DNA of 34,461 nt from Albidovulum sp. bin36 (GCA_002238565.1 MPMP01000054.1:1-34461); one strand, 5' to 3'. Counted from the stretch's first letter, positions 8,547-17,733 are shown. Notes: generated by a model from the letters alone, not told the origin. Made by a program: numbers and translations.

Positions 8547-9512
8547 ATGAGTCTGGATTTCAAAAGGTTGGAATCCGAGGTCGCGTCGCACGGCCGGATC
8601 GCAAGAATCCTGGTGGCCGAGGTCGCGGGGTCAGTGCCCCGCGAAGCCGGAACTTCCATGATCGTAACGGAACGGGGCCAAAGCGGAACGATCGGCGGCG
8701 GAGCCCTGGAATTCAGCGCCGTCAATAGCGCCCGCGACTTGATGCGCCGGAACCCTCTACCCGGTCCTAGCGTAGTAAAGCTGCCGCTTGGACCCAGCCT
8801 GGGCCAGTGCTGCGGCGGCTCGGCCACTTTGATTACGGAAATCTACGACCGGAATGCCGTCGCGCGAGTTCGCGAATCGGAGGATTTGCCCGGGTTCTAC
8901 GCCCGGCCGATTAGCGGGAGGAATGAAAGCCCTCCTCTCCCGGTCAGGGCTTTCGTCGAGACGTTTCGCGATTCCGGTCGAAAAAAACCGCATTCGGCGC
9001 TGGAATCGGGCTGGATTCTGGAACCGATCGCCGACCCGTCTCACCAGCTTTGGATATTTGGCGCCGGGCATGTCGGACGCGCCATCGTTTCCGTACTGGC
9101 GCCTGTTCCCGAACTCGACCTATATTGGATCGACACGGACGAGAACCGCTATCCCGACAGCATCCCGGCGGAGGTTAGCAAGCTGGTCGCGAAAAACCCG
9201 GCGGCCGTCGCGCCGCACGCCCCCTTGAACAGCGAGCACCTCGTGCTAACCTATTCGCACGCGATCGACCTGGAAATCTGCAGCGCCCTGCTCCGGCGGA
9301 ATGTCGAAAGAATCGGCCTGATCGGTTCCGGAACCAAATGGGCCAGGTTTCGCAGCCGACTCGTCAAAATGGGCCATGACGCCGAAGCGGTCGACCGCAT
9401 TCAATGCCCGATCGGGAATCCCGGGCTCGGCAAGCACCCCCAGGCGATCGCGGTCGGCGTCGCGTCGGAAATCCTGAGCCGGATCATTCCTGAATCCGCC
9501 GGAGACCGCTAG
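8547..9512 (+). CDS. xdhC: Xanthine dehydrogenase accessory protein XdhC
   Basis: XdhC binds molybdenum cofactor, has it sulfurated, and delivers it to XdhB; it is not part of the mature enzyme. The N-terminal XdhC/CoxI domain is seen at residues 25-65 (EVAGSVPREAGTSMIV, then GTIGGGALEF), with a Cys-rich LGQCCGGSAT at about 90-99. The C-terminal Rossmann-like domain starts near residue 168 with LWIFGAGHVGRAI and ends with a CPIGNPGLGKHP-type segment. At 321 residues it is of usual size. It follows xdhB by about 70 bases and precedes the ABC ATPase gene by four bases, tying the transporter to the same operon. Confidence 0.93.
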   Translation: MSLDFKRLESEVASHGRIARILVAEVAGSVPREAGTSMIVTERGQSGTIGGGALEFSAVNSARDLMRRNPLPGPSVVKLPLGPSLGQCCGGSATLITEIYDRNAVARVRESEDLPGFYARPISGRNESPPLPVRAFVETFRDSGRKKPHSALESGWILEPIADPSHQLWIFGAGHVGRAIVSVLAPVPELDLYWIDTDENRYPDSIPAEVSKLVAKNPAAVAPHAPLNSEHLVLTYSHAIDLEICSALLRRNVERIGLIGSGTKWARFRSRLVKMGHDAEAVDRIQCPIGNPGLGKHPQAIAVGVASEILSRIIPESAGDR

Positions 9513-9516
9513 GTTC

Positions 9517-11055
9517 GTGAGCAGTCCGCTTCTAGAAATCAACGGGCTTTCGAAATCCTATCCCGGCGTCCTCGCTTGCGACGGAATCACCCTCGCAACC
9601 GGACCGGGCGAGATCCACGCGATACTTGGCGAAAACGGCGCGGGAAAATCGACGCTAGTAAAGATGATTTACGGGCTGGTCAGGCCCGACCGGGGATCAA
9701 TGACTCTGAAGGGCCGCGCCTTTGCCCCTTCGGAGCCGCGAGAAGCGAGGAATTCGGGCGTAGCCATGGTCTTCCAGCATTTCCTGCTGTTCGATGCGCT
9801 TACGGTTGCCGAAAATATCGCTCTCGGAATGGACGATCCGCCGCCGCCGAAGCAGCTGTCGTCCCGCATCAGGGAGAAATGCGAGCAAACAAACTTGCCC
9901 GTGAATCCCGACAGCCAAGCGGGAAACCTCGCCGCGGGAGAGCGGCAGCGAGTGGAAATCGTTCGATGCCTCTTGCAGAACCCGTCTCTCGTCATTATGG
10001 ACGAGCCGACATCCGTTCTAACGCCGGGCGAGGCGGACGACTTGTTTGCGACGCTAAGGTCGCTCGCCGCAGACGGGGTTTCAATCCTCTACATTTCGCA
10101 CAAGCTGCGCGAGATCCAGGCGCTCTGCGAACGCGCCACGATACTGCGCGGCGGCAAGGTGGTGGCGACCTGCGACCCTCGAAAAACGTCGGCGGGCGGC
10201 ATGGCCAAGATGATGGTCGGAGACAGCCTCGCGCAGCCGCGCCGTTCCGCAAGGCCGGTTCGATCGGATGCGATCCTCCAGGTCAGGGACTTGAGCCTGC
10301 CGCGGACGTCGGCGTTCGGCGCCCGGCTGGAGCGAATATCCTTCAGCGTTCGCCCCGGGGAAATCCTCGGAATCGGAGGCGTGTCCGGCAACGGCCAAAG
10401 CGAGTTGCTCGCGGCTCTTTCCGGCGAAAGGCCTTCGCCGAAGGGCACGATCACTTTTCAGGGCAGGGACATAAGCCGTTCCGGGCCCGAGGAGCGGCGA
10501 GGCGCAGGCTTGCTTTCGGCTCCGGAGGAGCGTCTCGGCCACGCCGCGAGCCCCTCTATGGATTTGGTCGAGAACGCGCTTCTCACCGGCCACGGGCGCA
10601 TGCGGCTAAAGAAGAGCGGCTTCATTGACTGGAGCGCGTCCCGGGTCTTCGCCGCGACCATCGTCGAGGATTACGACGTGCGCACGCCCGGCGTCGATTC
10701 CGCCGCGAGCTCTCTTTCGGGCGGCAATCTCCAAAAATTCGTCATCGGGCGCGAGATACTGCAGAAACCGAAATCGATCGTCGTCGACCAGCCGACATGG
10801 GGCGTCGATGCAAGCGCCGCCGTGTCGGTCAGGCAGGCTCTGCTGAATCTTGCGGAGGCCGGATGCGCGCTGGTCGTCATTAGCCAGGACCTCGACGAGC
10901 TGATCGAGATATCCGATAAGTTCTGCGCGCTCAACGGCGGGCGGCTTTCCGCCCCGCTCCCGATCGAAGGCCTAACCCGGGAAAAACTAGGCTTGATGCT
11001 GGGCGGCGGGCAATATTCCTCCGAATTGCAGGAGGGAGCGGATGATCCGACTTGA
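9517..11055 (+). CDS. ABC transporter ATP-binding protein, BMP/nucleoside-purine type (two ATPase domains)
   Basis: A 512-residue double ATPase of the carbohydrate/nucleoside uptake class. The first domain has a good Walker A (GENGAGKST, about residue 37), the signature region AAGERQRVEI and Walker B VIMDEPTS. The second domain starts near residue 250 with a degenerate Walker A (GVSGNGQSE) and has signature LSGGNLQKF. One intact and one degenerate Walker A is typical for this class (YufO/NupA-like). The GTG start at 9517 is four bases after xdhC and the end overlaps the first permease gene by 14 bases. Together with the neighbours and binding protein it should energise uptake of a purine base or nucleoside. 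Confidence 0.92.
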   Translation: MSSPLLEINGLSKSYPGVLACDGITLATGPGEIHAILGENGAGKSTLVKMIYGLVRPDRGSMTLKGRAFAPSEPREARNSGVAMVFQHFLLFDALTVAENIALGMDDPPPPKQLSSRIREKCEQTNLPVNPDSQAGNLAAGERQRVEIVRCLLQNPSLVIMDEPTSVLTPGEADDLFATLRSLAADGVSILYISHKLREIQALCERATILRGGKVVATCDPRKTSAGGMAKMMVGDSLAQPRRSARPVRSDAILQVRDLSLPRTSAFGARLERISFSVRPGEILGIGGVSGNGQSELLAALSGERPSPKGTITFQGRDISRSGPEERRGAGLLSAPEERLGHAASPSMDLVENALLTGHGRMRLKKSGFIDWSASRVFAATIVEDYDVRTPGVDSAASSLSGGNLQKFVIGREILQKPKSIVVDQPTWGVDASAAVSVRQALLNLAEAGCALVVISQDLDELIEISDKFCALNGGRLSAPLPIEGLTREKLGLMLGGGQYSSELQEGADDPT

Positions 11056-12127
11056 ACCGCGCCTCGCGCCGTCTCGCATTTGGTCCTTCCTGGCGCCCTT
11101 GGCCGCGGTTGGCGCGACGCTCGTTGGCGGCTCGATTATATTTTCGCTCCTGGGCAAGAATCCGATCGATGTTCTTTTGACAATATTCTGGTCGCCGCTA
11201 TTCGATCCGAACATGTCGGCATACGCAAGGCCGCAGCTTCTTGTGAAGGCGACCCCGCTCATTCTTATCGCCGCCGGCCTGGCCGTCGGATTCAAGGCGG
11301 GCATCTGGAATATCGGCGCGGAAGGCCAGTACATCATGGGCGCGATCGCGGGAGGCGCCGTCGCGCTGGCCTTCTATCCGGCGGAGGCCTGGTTCATATT
11401 TCCTCTAATGGTCGCCGCCGGCGCGCTAGGCGGCGTCGCGTGGGCCATGATTCCGGCGGCGCTGAAAATTAGATTCAACACGAACGAGATCCTCGTTTCG
11501 CTGATGCTCGTCTATATCGCGGCGCAATTCCTCGCCGCGGTGTCCCTCGGGGCGCTGCGCAATCCCGAAGGATCGGGCTTTCCCGGATCGCGGAACCTTC
11601 AATACTACGACAGCGCGTCGAATCCGGAACTGCTGGCGGGCACGGGCGTCCATTGGGGCGGCATGGCGGCGGTGGCCGCGCTGGCGTGCCTATACTTGCT
11701 GATGCGCAGGCACATCATGGGCTTTCATTTGCGGCTAGCGGGCGAATCCCCGCGCGCCGCGCGTTTTTCCGGAGCGCGGCCCGCGCTTCTCGTGGCATTC
11801 TGCCTCGGGGTATCCGGAGGGCTGGCGGGACTGGCGGGACTTTTCGAACTCGCGGGGCCGTCGGGCCAGATATCCATTGACTTCAATGTCGGCTACGGCT
11901 TCACTGCAATCATCGTAGCGTTCCTCGGGCGACTGAATCCGATAGGCATCCTGCTCGCGGGGCTGCTGGTGGCCTTGACCTACATTGGCGGAGAAATGGC
12001 GCAGTTCATGCTAGGTCTTCCGAGGTCGGCCATTCAGGCGTTCCAGGGAATGCTGCTGTTTTTCCTGCTCGCCATGGACTTGTTCCTGCACTACCGAATC
12101 GTGTTCAGAACCGGCGCGAAGGCCTGA
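11042..12127 (+). CDS. ABC transporter permease, BMP/nucleoside-purine type, subunit 1
   Basis: A 361-residue inner membrane protein of the branched-chain amino acid/ribose permease superfamily (BPD_transp_2; YufP/NupB-like). It shows repeated hydrophobic segments and the conserved stretch GLAVGFKAGIWNIGAEGQYI near residues 78-97, a hallmark of nucleoside-type permeases. A second conserved block (NVGYGFTAIIVAFLGRLNP) lies near residues 282-300. The gene overlaps the ATPase gene by 14 bases and is followed after one base by the second permease gene. It forms one half of the membrane channel. Confidence 0.92.
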   Translation: MIRLEPRLAPSRIWSFLAPLAAVGATLVGGSIIFSLLGKNPIDVLLTIFWSPLFDPNMSAYARPQLLVKATPLILIAAGLAVGFKAGIWNIGAEGQYIMGAIAGGAVALAFYPAEAWFIFPLMVAAGALGGVAWAMIPAALKIRFNTNEILVSLMLVYIAAQFLAAVSLGALRNPEGSGFPGSRNLQYYDSASNPELLAGTGVHWGGMAAVAALACLYLLMRRHIMGFHLRLAGESPRAARFSGARPALLVAFCLGVSGGLAGLAGLFELAGPSGQISIDFNVGYGFTAIIVAFLGRLNPIGILLAGLLVALTYIGGEMAQFMLGLPRSAIQAFQGMLLFFLLAMDLFLHYRIVFRTGAKA

Positions 12128-12128
12128 C

Positions 12129-13061
12129 ATGGACTGGGGATCCCTAAATCCGCTTTCGCTTGTCGCGACAATGGTTGTCGCATCGATCCCGATAATGTTC
12201 GCCGCTACCGGCGAACTCGTGGCCGAAAAGTCCGGCGTCCTGAATCTCGGCGTGGAAGGCATGATGATAACGGGAGCCGTGGCGGGATTCATCGCGGCGC
12301 TGGAAACCGAGTCCCAAGTCGCTGCGATTGCCGCCGCAGCCGCCGCCGGAAGCGGAATATCCCTGTTTTTCGGCGTGCTGACCCAATTTCTAAAGTCCAA
12401 CCAAGTCGCGACCGGGCTGGCGCTGACAATATTCGGGCTGGGCGTATCCGCGCTGGCGGGCCAGAACTATACGGGCCAGGCGCCGCCTCAGTTTTCGCCG
12501 CCCAATTTCGGGCCGCTCGGCGACATCCCGATTCTGGGACAAATCGTATTCGGCTACGACTACCTCGTCTATATGGCATTCCTGACGGTCCTGGGTGTTT
12601 GGCTGTTTCTTAATTTCAGCCGGGCCGGGCTGGTTTTAAGGGCGATCGGCGAAAATCACGACGCGGCGCACGCTCTGGGGTACAAGGTTACGAGAGTTCG
12701 CTTGCTAGCAATCATGTTCGGCGGCGCGACCGCCGGCCTCGGCGGCGCGTATTTGTCCTTGATCCGAGTACCCCAGTGGACCGAGGGAATGACCGCGGGC
12801 GCCGGATGGATCGCGCTCGCGATCGTAGTTTTCGGGTCTTGGCGCCCGTGGCGCGTCATGGCCGGAGCTCTGCTTTTCGGCGGCGTAACGCTGCTTCAGC
12901 TCAACCTGCAAGCGGTGGGGCTGGAAATCAACGCCGCGTACTTGTCAATGGCCCCGTACGCCATTACGATCCTAGTACTGGTAGCCATTTCGGCTAGGCG
13001 CTCGGGAAAGAGCGCCGACACGCCCGCTTCGCTCGGAAAGCCGTTCCATTCGTCCGCCTAG
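12129..13061 (+). CDS. ABC transporter permease, BMP/nucleoside-purine type, subunit 2
   Basis: A 310-residue integral membrane protein, second half of the channel (YufQ/NupC-like). The N-terminal block FAATGELVAEKSGVLNLGVE (residues 24-43) is the family signature, and GAGWIALAIVVFGSWRP near residues 224-240 is the equivalent of the late conserved block in the partner permease. Hydrophobic segments fill the protein. It starts one base after the first permease gene and ends about 55 bases before the binding protein gene. Complete, no oddities. Confidence 0.92.
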   Translation: MDWGSLNPLSLVATMVVASIPIMFAATGELVAEKSGVLNLGVEGMMITGAVAGFIAALETESQVAAIAAAAAAGSGISLFFGVLTQFLKSNQVATGLALTIFGLGVSALAGQNYTGQAPPQFSPPNFGPLGDIPILGQIVFGYDYLVYMAFLTVLGVWLFLNFSRAGLVLRAIGENHDAAHALGYKVTRVRLLAIMFGGATAGLGGAYLSLIRVPQWTEGMTAGAGWIALAIVVFGSWRPWRVMAGALLFGGVTLLQLNLQAVGLEINAAYLSMAPYAITILVLVAISARRSGKSADTPASLGKPFHSSA

Positions 13062-13117
13062 GCTAGGCAGGCAAATTCTTCAACTTGTGCAGAATAGGAA
13101 ACACCAAGGAGAACGAA

Positions 13118-14200
13118 ATGAACTTTTTGAGAAAAATACAGCTTGCGGCAAGTATTGCCGCGGCCGCGGCGCTGAGCCTAGCGGCTCCGGCGCAAGCCGA
13201 CCCGCTCAAGGTCGGATTTATCTATGTCGGCCCGGTATCCGATTTCGGCTGGACCTACGAGCACGACCAAGGCCGGCTCGCAATAGAATCCGCTTTGGGC
13301 GATGCCGTTGAAACGACCTATGTCGAATCCGTCCCGGAAGGAGCAGATGCCGAACGCGTGCTGACGCAACTTGCGCTAGCGGGCAACGAACTGATTTTCG
13401 CTACTAGCTTCGGCTTTATGGATCCGGTTATCAATGTCGCCCAAAAATTTCCGAACGTTAAGTTCGAGCACGCGACCGGATATAAGCGCGCCGACAATGT
13501 TTCGGTCTACTCCGCTCGATTCTACGAGGGGCGCGCCGTAATCGGCACGATCGCCGGGCACATGACCAAGACCAACATAATCGGATATGTCGCGAGCTAT
13601 CCGATCCCTGAAGTCGTTCGCGGAATCAATTCGGCGTACATCCACGCCAAGAAAGTGAATCCGGATGTCGAGTTTAAAGTTGTATGGGTCTACACTTGGT
13701 TCGACCCGGCAAAGGAAGCGGACGCCGCCACCGCGCTCATAGACCAGGGCGCCGATATCATCATGCAGCATACCGACAGTCCCGCCGCAATGAGCATTGC
13801 CGAGGAAAAGGGCTTGTTCGCATTCGGCCAGGCTTCGGATATGAAGCAGTTCGGCCCCAACGCCCGGCTGTCGTCGATTATCGACGATTGGGGCCCCTAC
13901 TATGTCGAGCGCGCGAAAGCCGTTTTGGACGGCACTTGGGAAAGCGAGGATGCGTGGCACGGCATAAACGAAGGCATGGTTGGAATCGGCGAATTTTCGG
14001 ACAAGATTCCTGCGGACGTGCAGGCCGAGGCCCAGGCCATAGCCGACGCGATATCGGCGGGCGAATACCATCCGTTTACCGGTCCGATTAACAGGCAGGA
14101 CGGCTCGCCCTGGCTTGCCGAGGGTGAAACCGCCGACGACGGCACTCTGCTCGGAATGAATTTCTACGTGGAAGGCCTTGAGGGCGAAGTTCCGAACTAG
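13118..14200 (+). CDS. BMP-family substrate-binding protein of the purine/nucleoside importer
   Basis: A 360-residue exported binding protein of the BMP (PnrA-like/Med) family. A signal peptide covers about residues 1-27 (MNFLRKIQ, a long Ala-rich core, then APAQADP). The mature protein starts LKVGFIYVGPVSDFGWTYEH, the characteristic first strand and ligand loop of BMP proteins. The lipobox Cys often found in this family is absent, so it is probably a soluble periplasmic protein. The ATG at 13118 is chosen over the upstream GTG at 13085 because AAGGAG sits at 13106-13111 with a six-base spacer and the signal peptide then starts properly. The position after xdhC and the transporter genes points to a purine or purine nucleoside ligand; close relatives also include proteins for other ligands. 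Confidence 0.92.
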   Translation: MNFLRKIQLAASIAAAAALSLAAPAQADPLKVGFIYVGPVSDFGWTYEHDQGRLAIESALGDAVETTYVESVPEGADAERVLTQLALAGNELIFATSFGFMDPVINVAQKFPNVKFEHATGYKRADNVSVYSARFYEGRAVIGTIAGHMTKTNIIGYVASYPIPEVVRGINSAYIHAKKVNPDVEFKVVWVYTWFDPAKEADAATALIDQGADIIMQHTDSPAAMSIAEEKGLFAFGQASDMKQFGPNARLSSIIDDWGPYYVERAKAVLDGTWESEDAWHGINEGMVGIGEFSDKIPADVQAEAQAIADAISAGEYHPFTGPINRQDGSPWLAEGETADDGTLLGMNFYVEGLEGEVPN

Positions 14201-14210
14201 GCGGAAGCGA

Positions 14211-14246
14211 ACTCCCGCCCTGAACGCAGCCGGCGGCCGCGGGAGT
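14211..14246 (+). terminator. Possible terminator hairpin of the purine operon
   Basis: ACTCCCGC (14211-14218) and GCGGGAGT (14239-14246) form a perfect 8-bp stem around a 20-base GC-rich loop, ten bases after the last stop codon of the operon. There is no T-run, so it is not a standard intrinsic terminator. Confidence 0.35.
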
Positions 14247-14518
14247 CGCCGGCCCGCATCGGGTACGTAATTTGCAGCCAGGTCCTGCCGGGCGGAGCCG
14301 GCAAAGCTAAAGCCCTCCAATTTCCCGCGCCGCCTAAAAAGAAGAATTCGGCGGTGGGCGGAAGCGTTCCATCGGCTGGCAGTGGATTGCAGGCGCTTCG
14401 CCCCGGACGCGCGTCCGTTGGCGCCGATTGTTTAAAGCCCCAATTGAAGTCCAATCTTGAGCATAATTGGGTGCTCCGGCCAGGTGCTGCATTTCCGTAG
14501 AGCGAAACCCTTATTGAC

Positions 14519-14541
14519 GGCCAGCCGACCGGCGGCTGGCC
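14519..14541. other. Strong 9-bp hairpin
   Basis: GGCCAGCCG and CGGCTGGCC pair perfectly around the loop ACCGG. It lies about 210 bases beyond the DUF1232 stop (14752) in that gene's direction. No T-run on either side. It could be a terminator-like or an extragenic palindromic element. Confidence 0.4.
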
Positions 14542-14751
14542 GGTTCATGCGAACGAACTCGCTCCTCCGCCGTCTCCGGCCCCTGTCGGCGTTTGTTTTG
14601 AAAAGCGCGGCGAATCGCCAGAATCCTGCGTTTTCTTCGCCGTCTGCACTATGAATCAAAGGCCGCGCAATCGGGACCGATTCAGCAAAAAGCCGCGCTT
14701 CCGGCAACTCGGCCACAAGCGATGCCGGCAAGGCGTTCGAGCGCAGACCGT

Positions 14752-15123
14752 TCAATTGTCCTGCCGGAGGAATTCACTTGCTTTGGCCTTGTGAGTTTCC
14801 TTAATGTTGTCTCCCAGGGTTTTAAGCACTGCAATCAAAACCGCGGCATCGTCCGTGAATCCAACGCCTGCAAATACATCGGGAATGATATCGGCCGGTA
14901 GAATAAAATAGGCCAATGCTCCCATTAAAAGGGCTTTCGCTTTCATCGACGTTTTTGGATCGATAGCGCAATAATACGCCGACAAAGCATCGGTCGTAAA
15001 AGGTATCTTCCCAATTGTCGTCTTGATTTTGTCGCTGAATTTCGTCCGCACCGTTTCCTCGTCGGCGGCGAGCTTTACGTAGTCGATTTCCAAATCCTGG
15101 ATTTCATGCTTGTCCTCGTTCAT
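14752..15123 (-). CDS. DUF1232 (YkvA-like) small membrane protein
   Basis: A 123-residue protein. The central segment AKALLMGALAYFILPADIIP, followed by DVFAGVGFTDDAAVL, is the DUF1232 signature and includes a hydrophobic stretch that may be membrane-inserted or amphipathic. The N-terminal part is acidic and polar. Function of the family is unknown. The start is supported by CGGAGT about seven bases upstream of the ATG. It stands alone between convergent gene groups; the upstream gap to the MFS gene is about 170 bases, so it likely has its own promoter. Confidence 0.8.
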   Translation of the reverse strand: MNEDKHEIQDLEIDYVKLAADEETVRTKFSDKIKTTIGKIPFTTDALSAYYCAIDPKTSMKAKALLMGALAYFILPADIIPDVFAGVGFTDDAAVLIAVLKTLGDNIKETHKAKASEFLRQDN

Positions 15124-15294
15124 GCTGTACTCCGAGCGCGAACTCTTCCTCGAAAAATTTCACGCGAATATCCGGTCGAGTATCGCGTTTCAATGCAGTC
15201 GGGATGCCCGACTTGAAGCGACTTTACTGGACCATGCGGCTAGCGGCAATTAAACGCGCGATACGCTTCCGGCGGTTTCCGGCGGCACTCCCGC

Positions 15295-16533
15295 CTATTC
15301 GGTCTTCGTCTTTCGATATCCGAGAATGACCGCGCTGACTAGAACCAGAGCGAAAGCGACCAGGAACGGAGCTCCGGGAAGATAGTAGCCGGATTCGGGC
15401 CGCACGAATGCGTTGAATATCTGCGTCATCAGCAACGGCGATATCACGTATGCGATTGAATTGACGCTTGCAATCACGCCCTGAAGTTCGCCTTGCTGGT
15501 TGGCGAGCGCGGCCCTCGCCATTATCCCGTGTATGGCCGGCGTAAAAACCGCTCCGATAGCGCTAATGGGAATCAAAATGAATGCCGCAGCGGCGTCTTC
15601 GACGATGCCGAACCCCAGACACCCGATCGCGGTAAAAAACATTCCCGTCCAAATCGTTCCCCGCTCGCCGAGATGCTTGAGGAACAATCTTATTAGCCCG
15701 CCTTGAACAACCGCAATCATAACGCCGTAGATTGCAATGGAAATTCCGATCATTCGCGGCCCCCAGTCGAATCGCTCGACCGAGAAGTAGGACCAGATCG
15801 ACGGATAAACCAGCAAGGCAAGCTCGTAGATGAACAGCGCGGACACCAGAGTCGCGAGACCGGGTAGGCGCATAACATGGTAGAATCCGCCGATCGGGTT
15901 GGCGCGCCGCCAGGAAAACGGCCGGCGGATCTTGTCTGTTACCGTTTCCGGCAGAACGATGTATCCCAGCGCCAAATTGCACATCGACAGAACCGCCGCG
16001 GCAAAAAACGGCGCTCGCGTTCCGAATTCGGCGAATGCCGCTCCTAGAAGCGGACCTAGCACGAATCCGACTCCGAACGCCGCGCCGATCAAGCCGAAAT
16101 TTTGCGCTTTCTCCTCCGGAGGAGAAATATCGGAAACGAATGCCGCCGCCGTCGCTGCCGTCGCCGCGGTTACGCCGCCGACAATTCGACCGATAAGCAG
16201 GAGCCAGATGGCGTGGGCGAAGCCCATTACCAAATAGTCCAAAGACATGAAGAAAAGCGAAACCAGCAGCACTGGCCGCCGCCCGTACCTATCCGAGAGG
16301 CTGCCTATGGTGGGGCCGCAAATGAACTGCATGACCGCGAATGCCGATGCGAGGACTCCGCCCCACGCGGCCGCGTTCGTCAGCGTGCCGTCGCCTACCT
16401 CTATCAAAAGGCTGGGCATTACGGGAATGATCAGCCCGATGCCTACGGCGTCGATCACAACCGTAAACAGAACAAATAGAAGCGGGAGCCTCTTCCTCAA
16501 CTCAATCGGGCTTTCGCAAGCCGCCGCGCGCAT
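15295..16533 (-). CDS. MFS transporter, Tet (drug:H+ antiporter-1) type
   Basis: A 412-residue major facilitator with about 12 hydrophobic segments. The family motif A loop GSLSDRYGRRPVLL lies near residues 76-89, and GLIIPVMPSLL in the first helix is typical of the Tet(A)-like group. Relatives export tetracycline or other small molecules, but many Tet-like proteins have unrelated substrates. The gene starts inside the end of the enolase-superfamily gene (32-base overlap), so translation is coupled and the transporter may serve that pathway, either taking up the substrate or exporting it. Specificity cannot be read from sequence. Confidence 0.85.
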   Translation of the reverse strand: MRAAACESPIELRKRLPLLFVLFTVVIDAVGIGLIIPVMPSLLIEVGDGTLTNAAAWGGVLASAFAVMQFICGPTIGSLSDRYGRRPVLLVSLFFMSLDYLVMGFAHAIWLLLIGRIVGGVTAATAATAAAFVSDISPPEEKAQNFGLIGAAFGVGFVLGPLLGAAFAEFGTRAPFFAAAVLSMCNLALGYIVLPETVTDKIRRPFSWRRANPIGGFYHVMRLPGLATLVSALFIYELALLVYPSIWSYFSVERFDWGPRMIGISIAIYGVMIAVVQGGLIRLFLKHLGERGTIWTGMFFTAIGCLGFGIVEDAAAAFILIPISAIGAVFTPAIHGIMARAALANQQGELQGVIASVNSIAYVISPLLMTQIFNAFVRPESGYYLPGAPFLVAFALVLVSAVILGYRKTKTE

Positions 16534-17722
16534 AGTCGCGCGGGCCTTCCTGCATTTCCAGATGGAGTCCCTTGCCCCGATACGCGTGCTCCCTGGCTAG
16601 CTCCTCGTCGAATTCGATGCCGAGTCCGGGAGCGACCGGCGTCGCGATGAATCCGTCCTCCCATTGAATGGTATTTTTTATAAGGGCGAGATGAAACTCT
16701 CCTCCGGTTTGAATGGTTTCGGCGATTAGCAGGTTGGGCAGCGTCGCGGCCAACTGGACGCTGGCGGCCCATTCGACCGGGCCGGCATAGAGATGCGGAG
16801 CCATCTGAGCATTGAATGCCTCCGCCATGCCGGAGATTTTCTTGGCTTCGAGCAATCCGCCGACGCGACCGAGCGCAGGCTGGAGAATCGAAGCCCCGCC
16901 GGTCCTGAGCAAGGTGCCGAATTCCGCCTTGGTCACCAGCCTCTCGCCCGTAGCGACGGGGATTCTCACGCTGCGGGCGACCTTGGCGAACTCCAGCAAA
17001 TTGTCCGGCGGAACCGGCTCTTCGAACCAGAGGGGATTGAATTCTTCAATCGCCCGTCCCAGCCTTATCGCTCCGCTCGTCGAAAACTGGCCGTGCGTGC
17101 CGAACAGCAAATCGGCGCCGGCGCCCACGGCGCGCCTGATCTGACGGCAGAATTCCACGGATAGCTCGATGTCGCACATAGCGGGCTGATGCCCGCCTCT
17201 AATCGTATAGGGTCCGGCGGGATCGAATTTGACGGCGGTAAATCCCTGCTCGACCATCGTTGCCGCGCATTCGGCGGCCTGCTCCGGATCTGAAAAGAAT
17301 TCCTCCTCGTCCTGGCCGGGCGACGGATAAAGATAGCTGTAGGATCGCACGCGGGGATTCGTCATGCCGCCCATTAGCGCATGCACCGGCTTGCCGGCGT
17401 CTTTTCCGAGTATGTCCCAGCAGGCGATCTCCAGGCCCGAAAACGCGCCGATGACGGTCGGGTCGGGCCGCTGCGAAAACCCCGACGAATAGGCGCGGCG
17501 GAACATCAGCTCGACGTTTTCGGGACTTTCGCCGAGCATGTGCCTTTCGAACACGTCCTCGATTACCGCTGTCATCGCGCGCGGTCCAACGGTAGCGGCA
17601 TAGACTTCGCCGATGCCGGTAATGCCGCTGTCGGTCGTTACCTTTACAAATATCCAGTAGCGGCCTCCCCACGCCGGCGGCGGCGGAGCGACAATGAAGA
17701 TTTCTAGATCGCGGAGCCTCAA
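16502..17722 (-). CDS. Enolase-superfamily (mandelate racemase / muconate lactonizing) sugar-acid dehydratase-like protein
   Basis: A 406-residue protein of the MR/MLE group. The N-terminal capping domain runs to about residue 125, then the barrel. Landmarks: VKFDP with Lys165 on barrel strand two, FEEPVPPDN with Glu234/235 and GERLVTK with Glu260 as metal ligands, and MAPHLYAGPVE with His310 as likely catalytic base. At strand three one expects an acidic metal ligand, but the sequence reads LLFGTHGQF (residues 206-213), and where the His-Asp dyad partner is expected it reads QPALGRVGG. Galactonate dehydratase-like enzymes are the nearest match, but these two positions argue for another reaction. 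TTG start at 17722, eleven bases after the alcohol dehydrogenase gene, preceded by GGTGGA. It overlaps the MFS gene. Confidence 0.8.
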   Translation of the reverse strand: MRLRDLEIFIVAPPPPAWGGRYWIFVKVTTDSGITGIGEVYAATVGPRAMTAVIEDVFERHMLGESPENVELMFRRAYSSGFSQRPDPTVIGAFSGLEIACWDILGKDAGKPVHALMGGMTNPRVRSYSYLYPSPGQDEEEFFSDPEQAAECAATMVEQGFTAVKFDPAGPYTIRGGHQPAMCDIELSVEFCRQIRRAVGAGADLLFGTHGQFSTSGAIRLGRAIEEFNPLWFEEPVPPDNLLEFAKVARSVRIPVATGERLVTKAEFGTLLRTGGASILQPALGRVGGLLEAKKISGMAEAFNAQMAPHLYAGPVEWAASVQLAATLPNLLIAETIQTGGEFHLALIKNTIQWEDGFIATPVAPGLGIEFDEELAREHAYRGKGLHLEMQEGPRDYARGGLRKPD

Positions 17723-17733
17723 GTATCCACCGG

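Larger units (their letters stand above)
14201..14751. other. 550-bp intergenic between convergent genes
   Basis: The gene on the left runs rightward and DUF1232 on the right runs leftward, so this stretch should hold two terminators. It contains an inverted repeat just after the binding-protein stop (14211-14246) and a strong hairpin at 14519-14541. A minus-strand frame from TTG 14755 overlaps the DUF1232 stop but has Arg-rich, non-protein-like content, and I do not call it. Confidence 0.5.

Noticed and set aside
14432..14755. A 107-codon minus-strand frame that overlaps the DUF1232 stop
   Set aside because: TTG start, Arg-run content, no family and no ribosome site. The overlap looks accidental.
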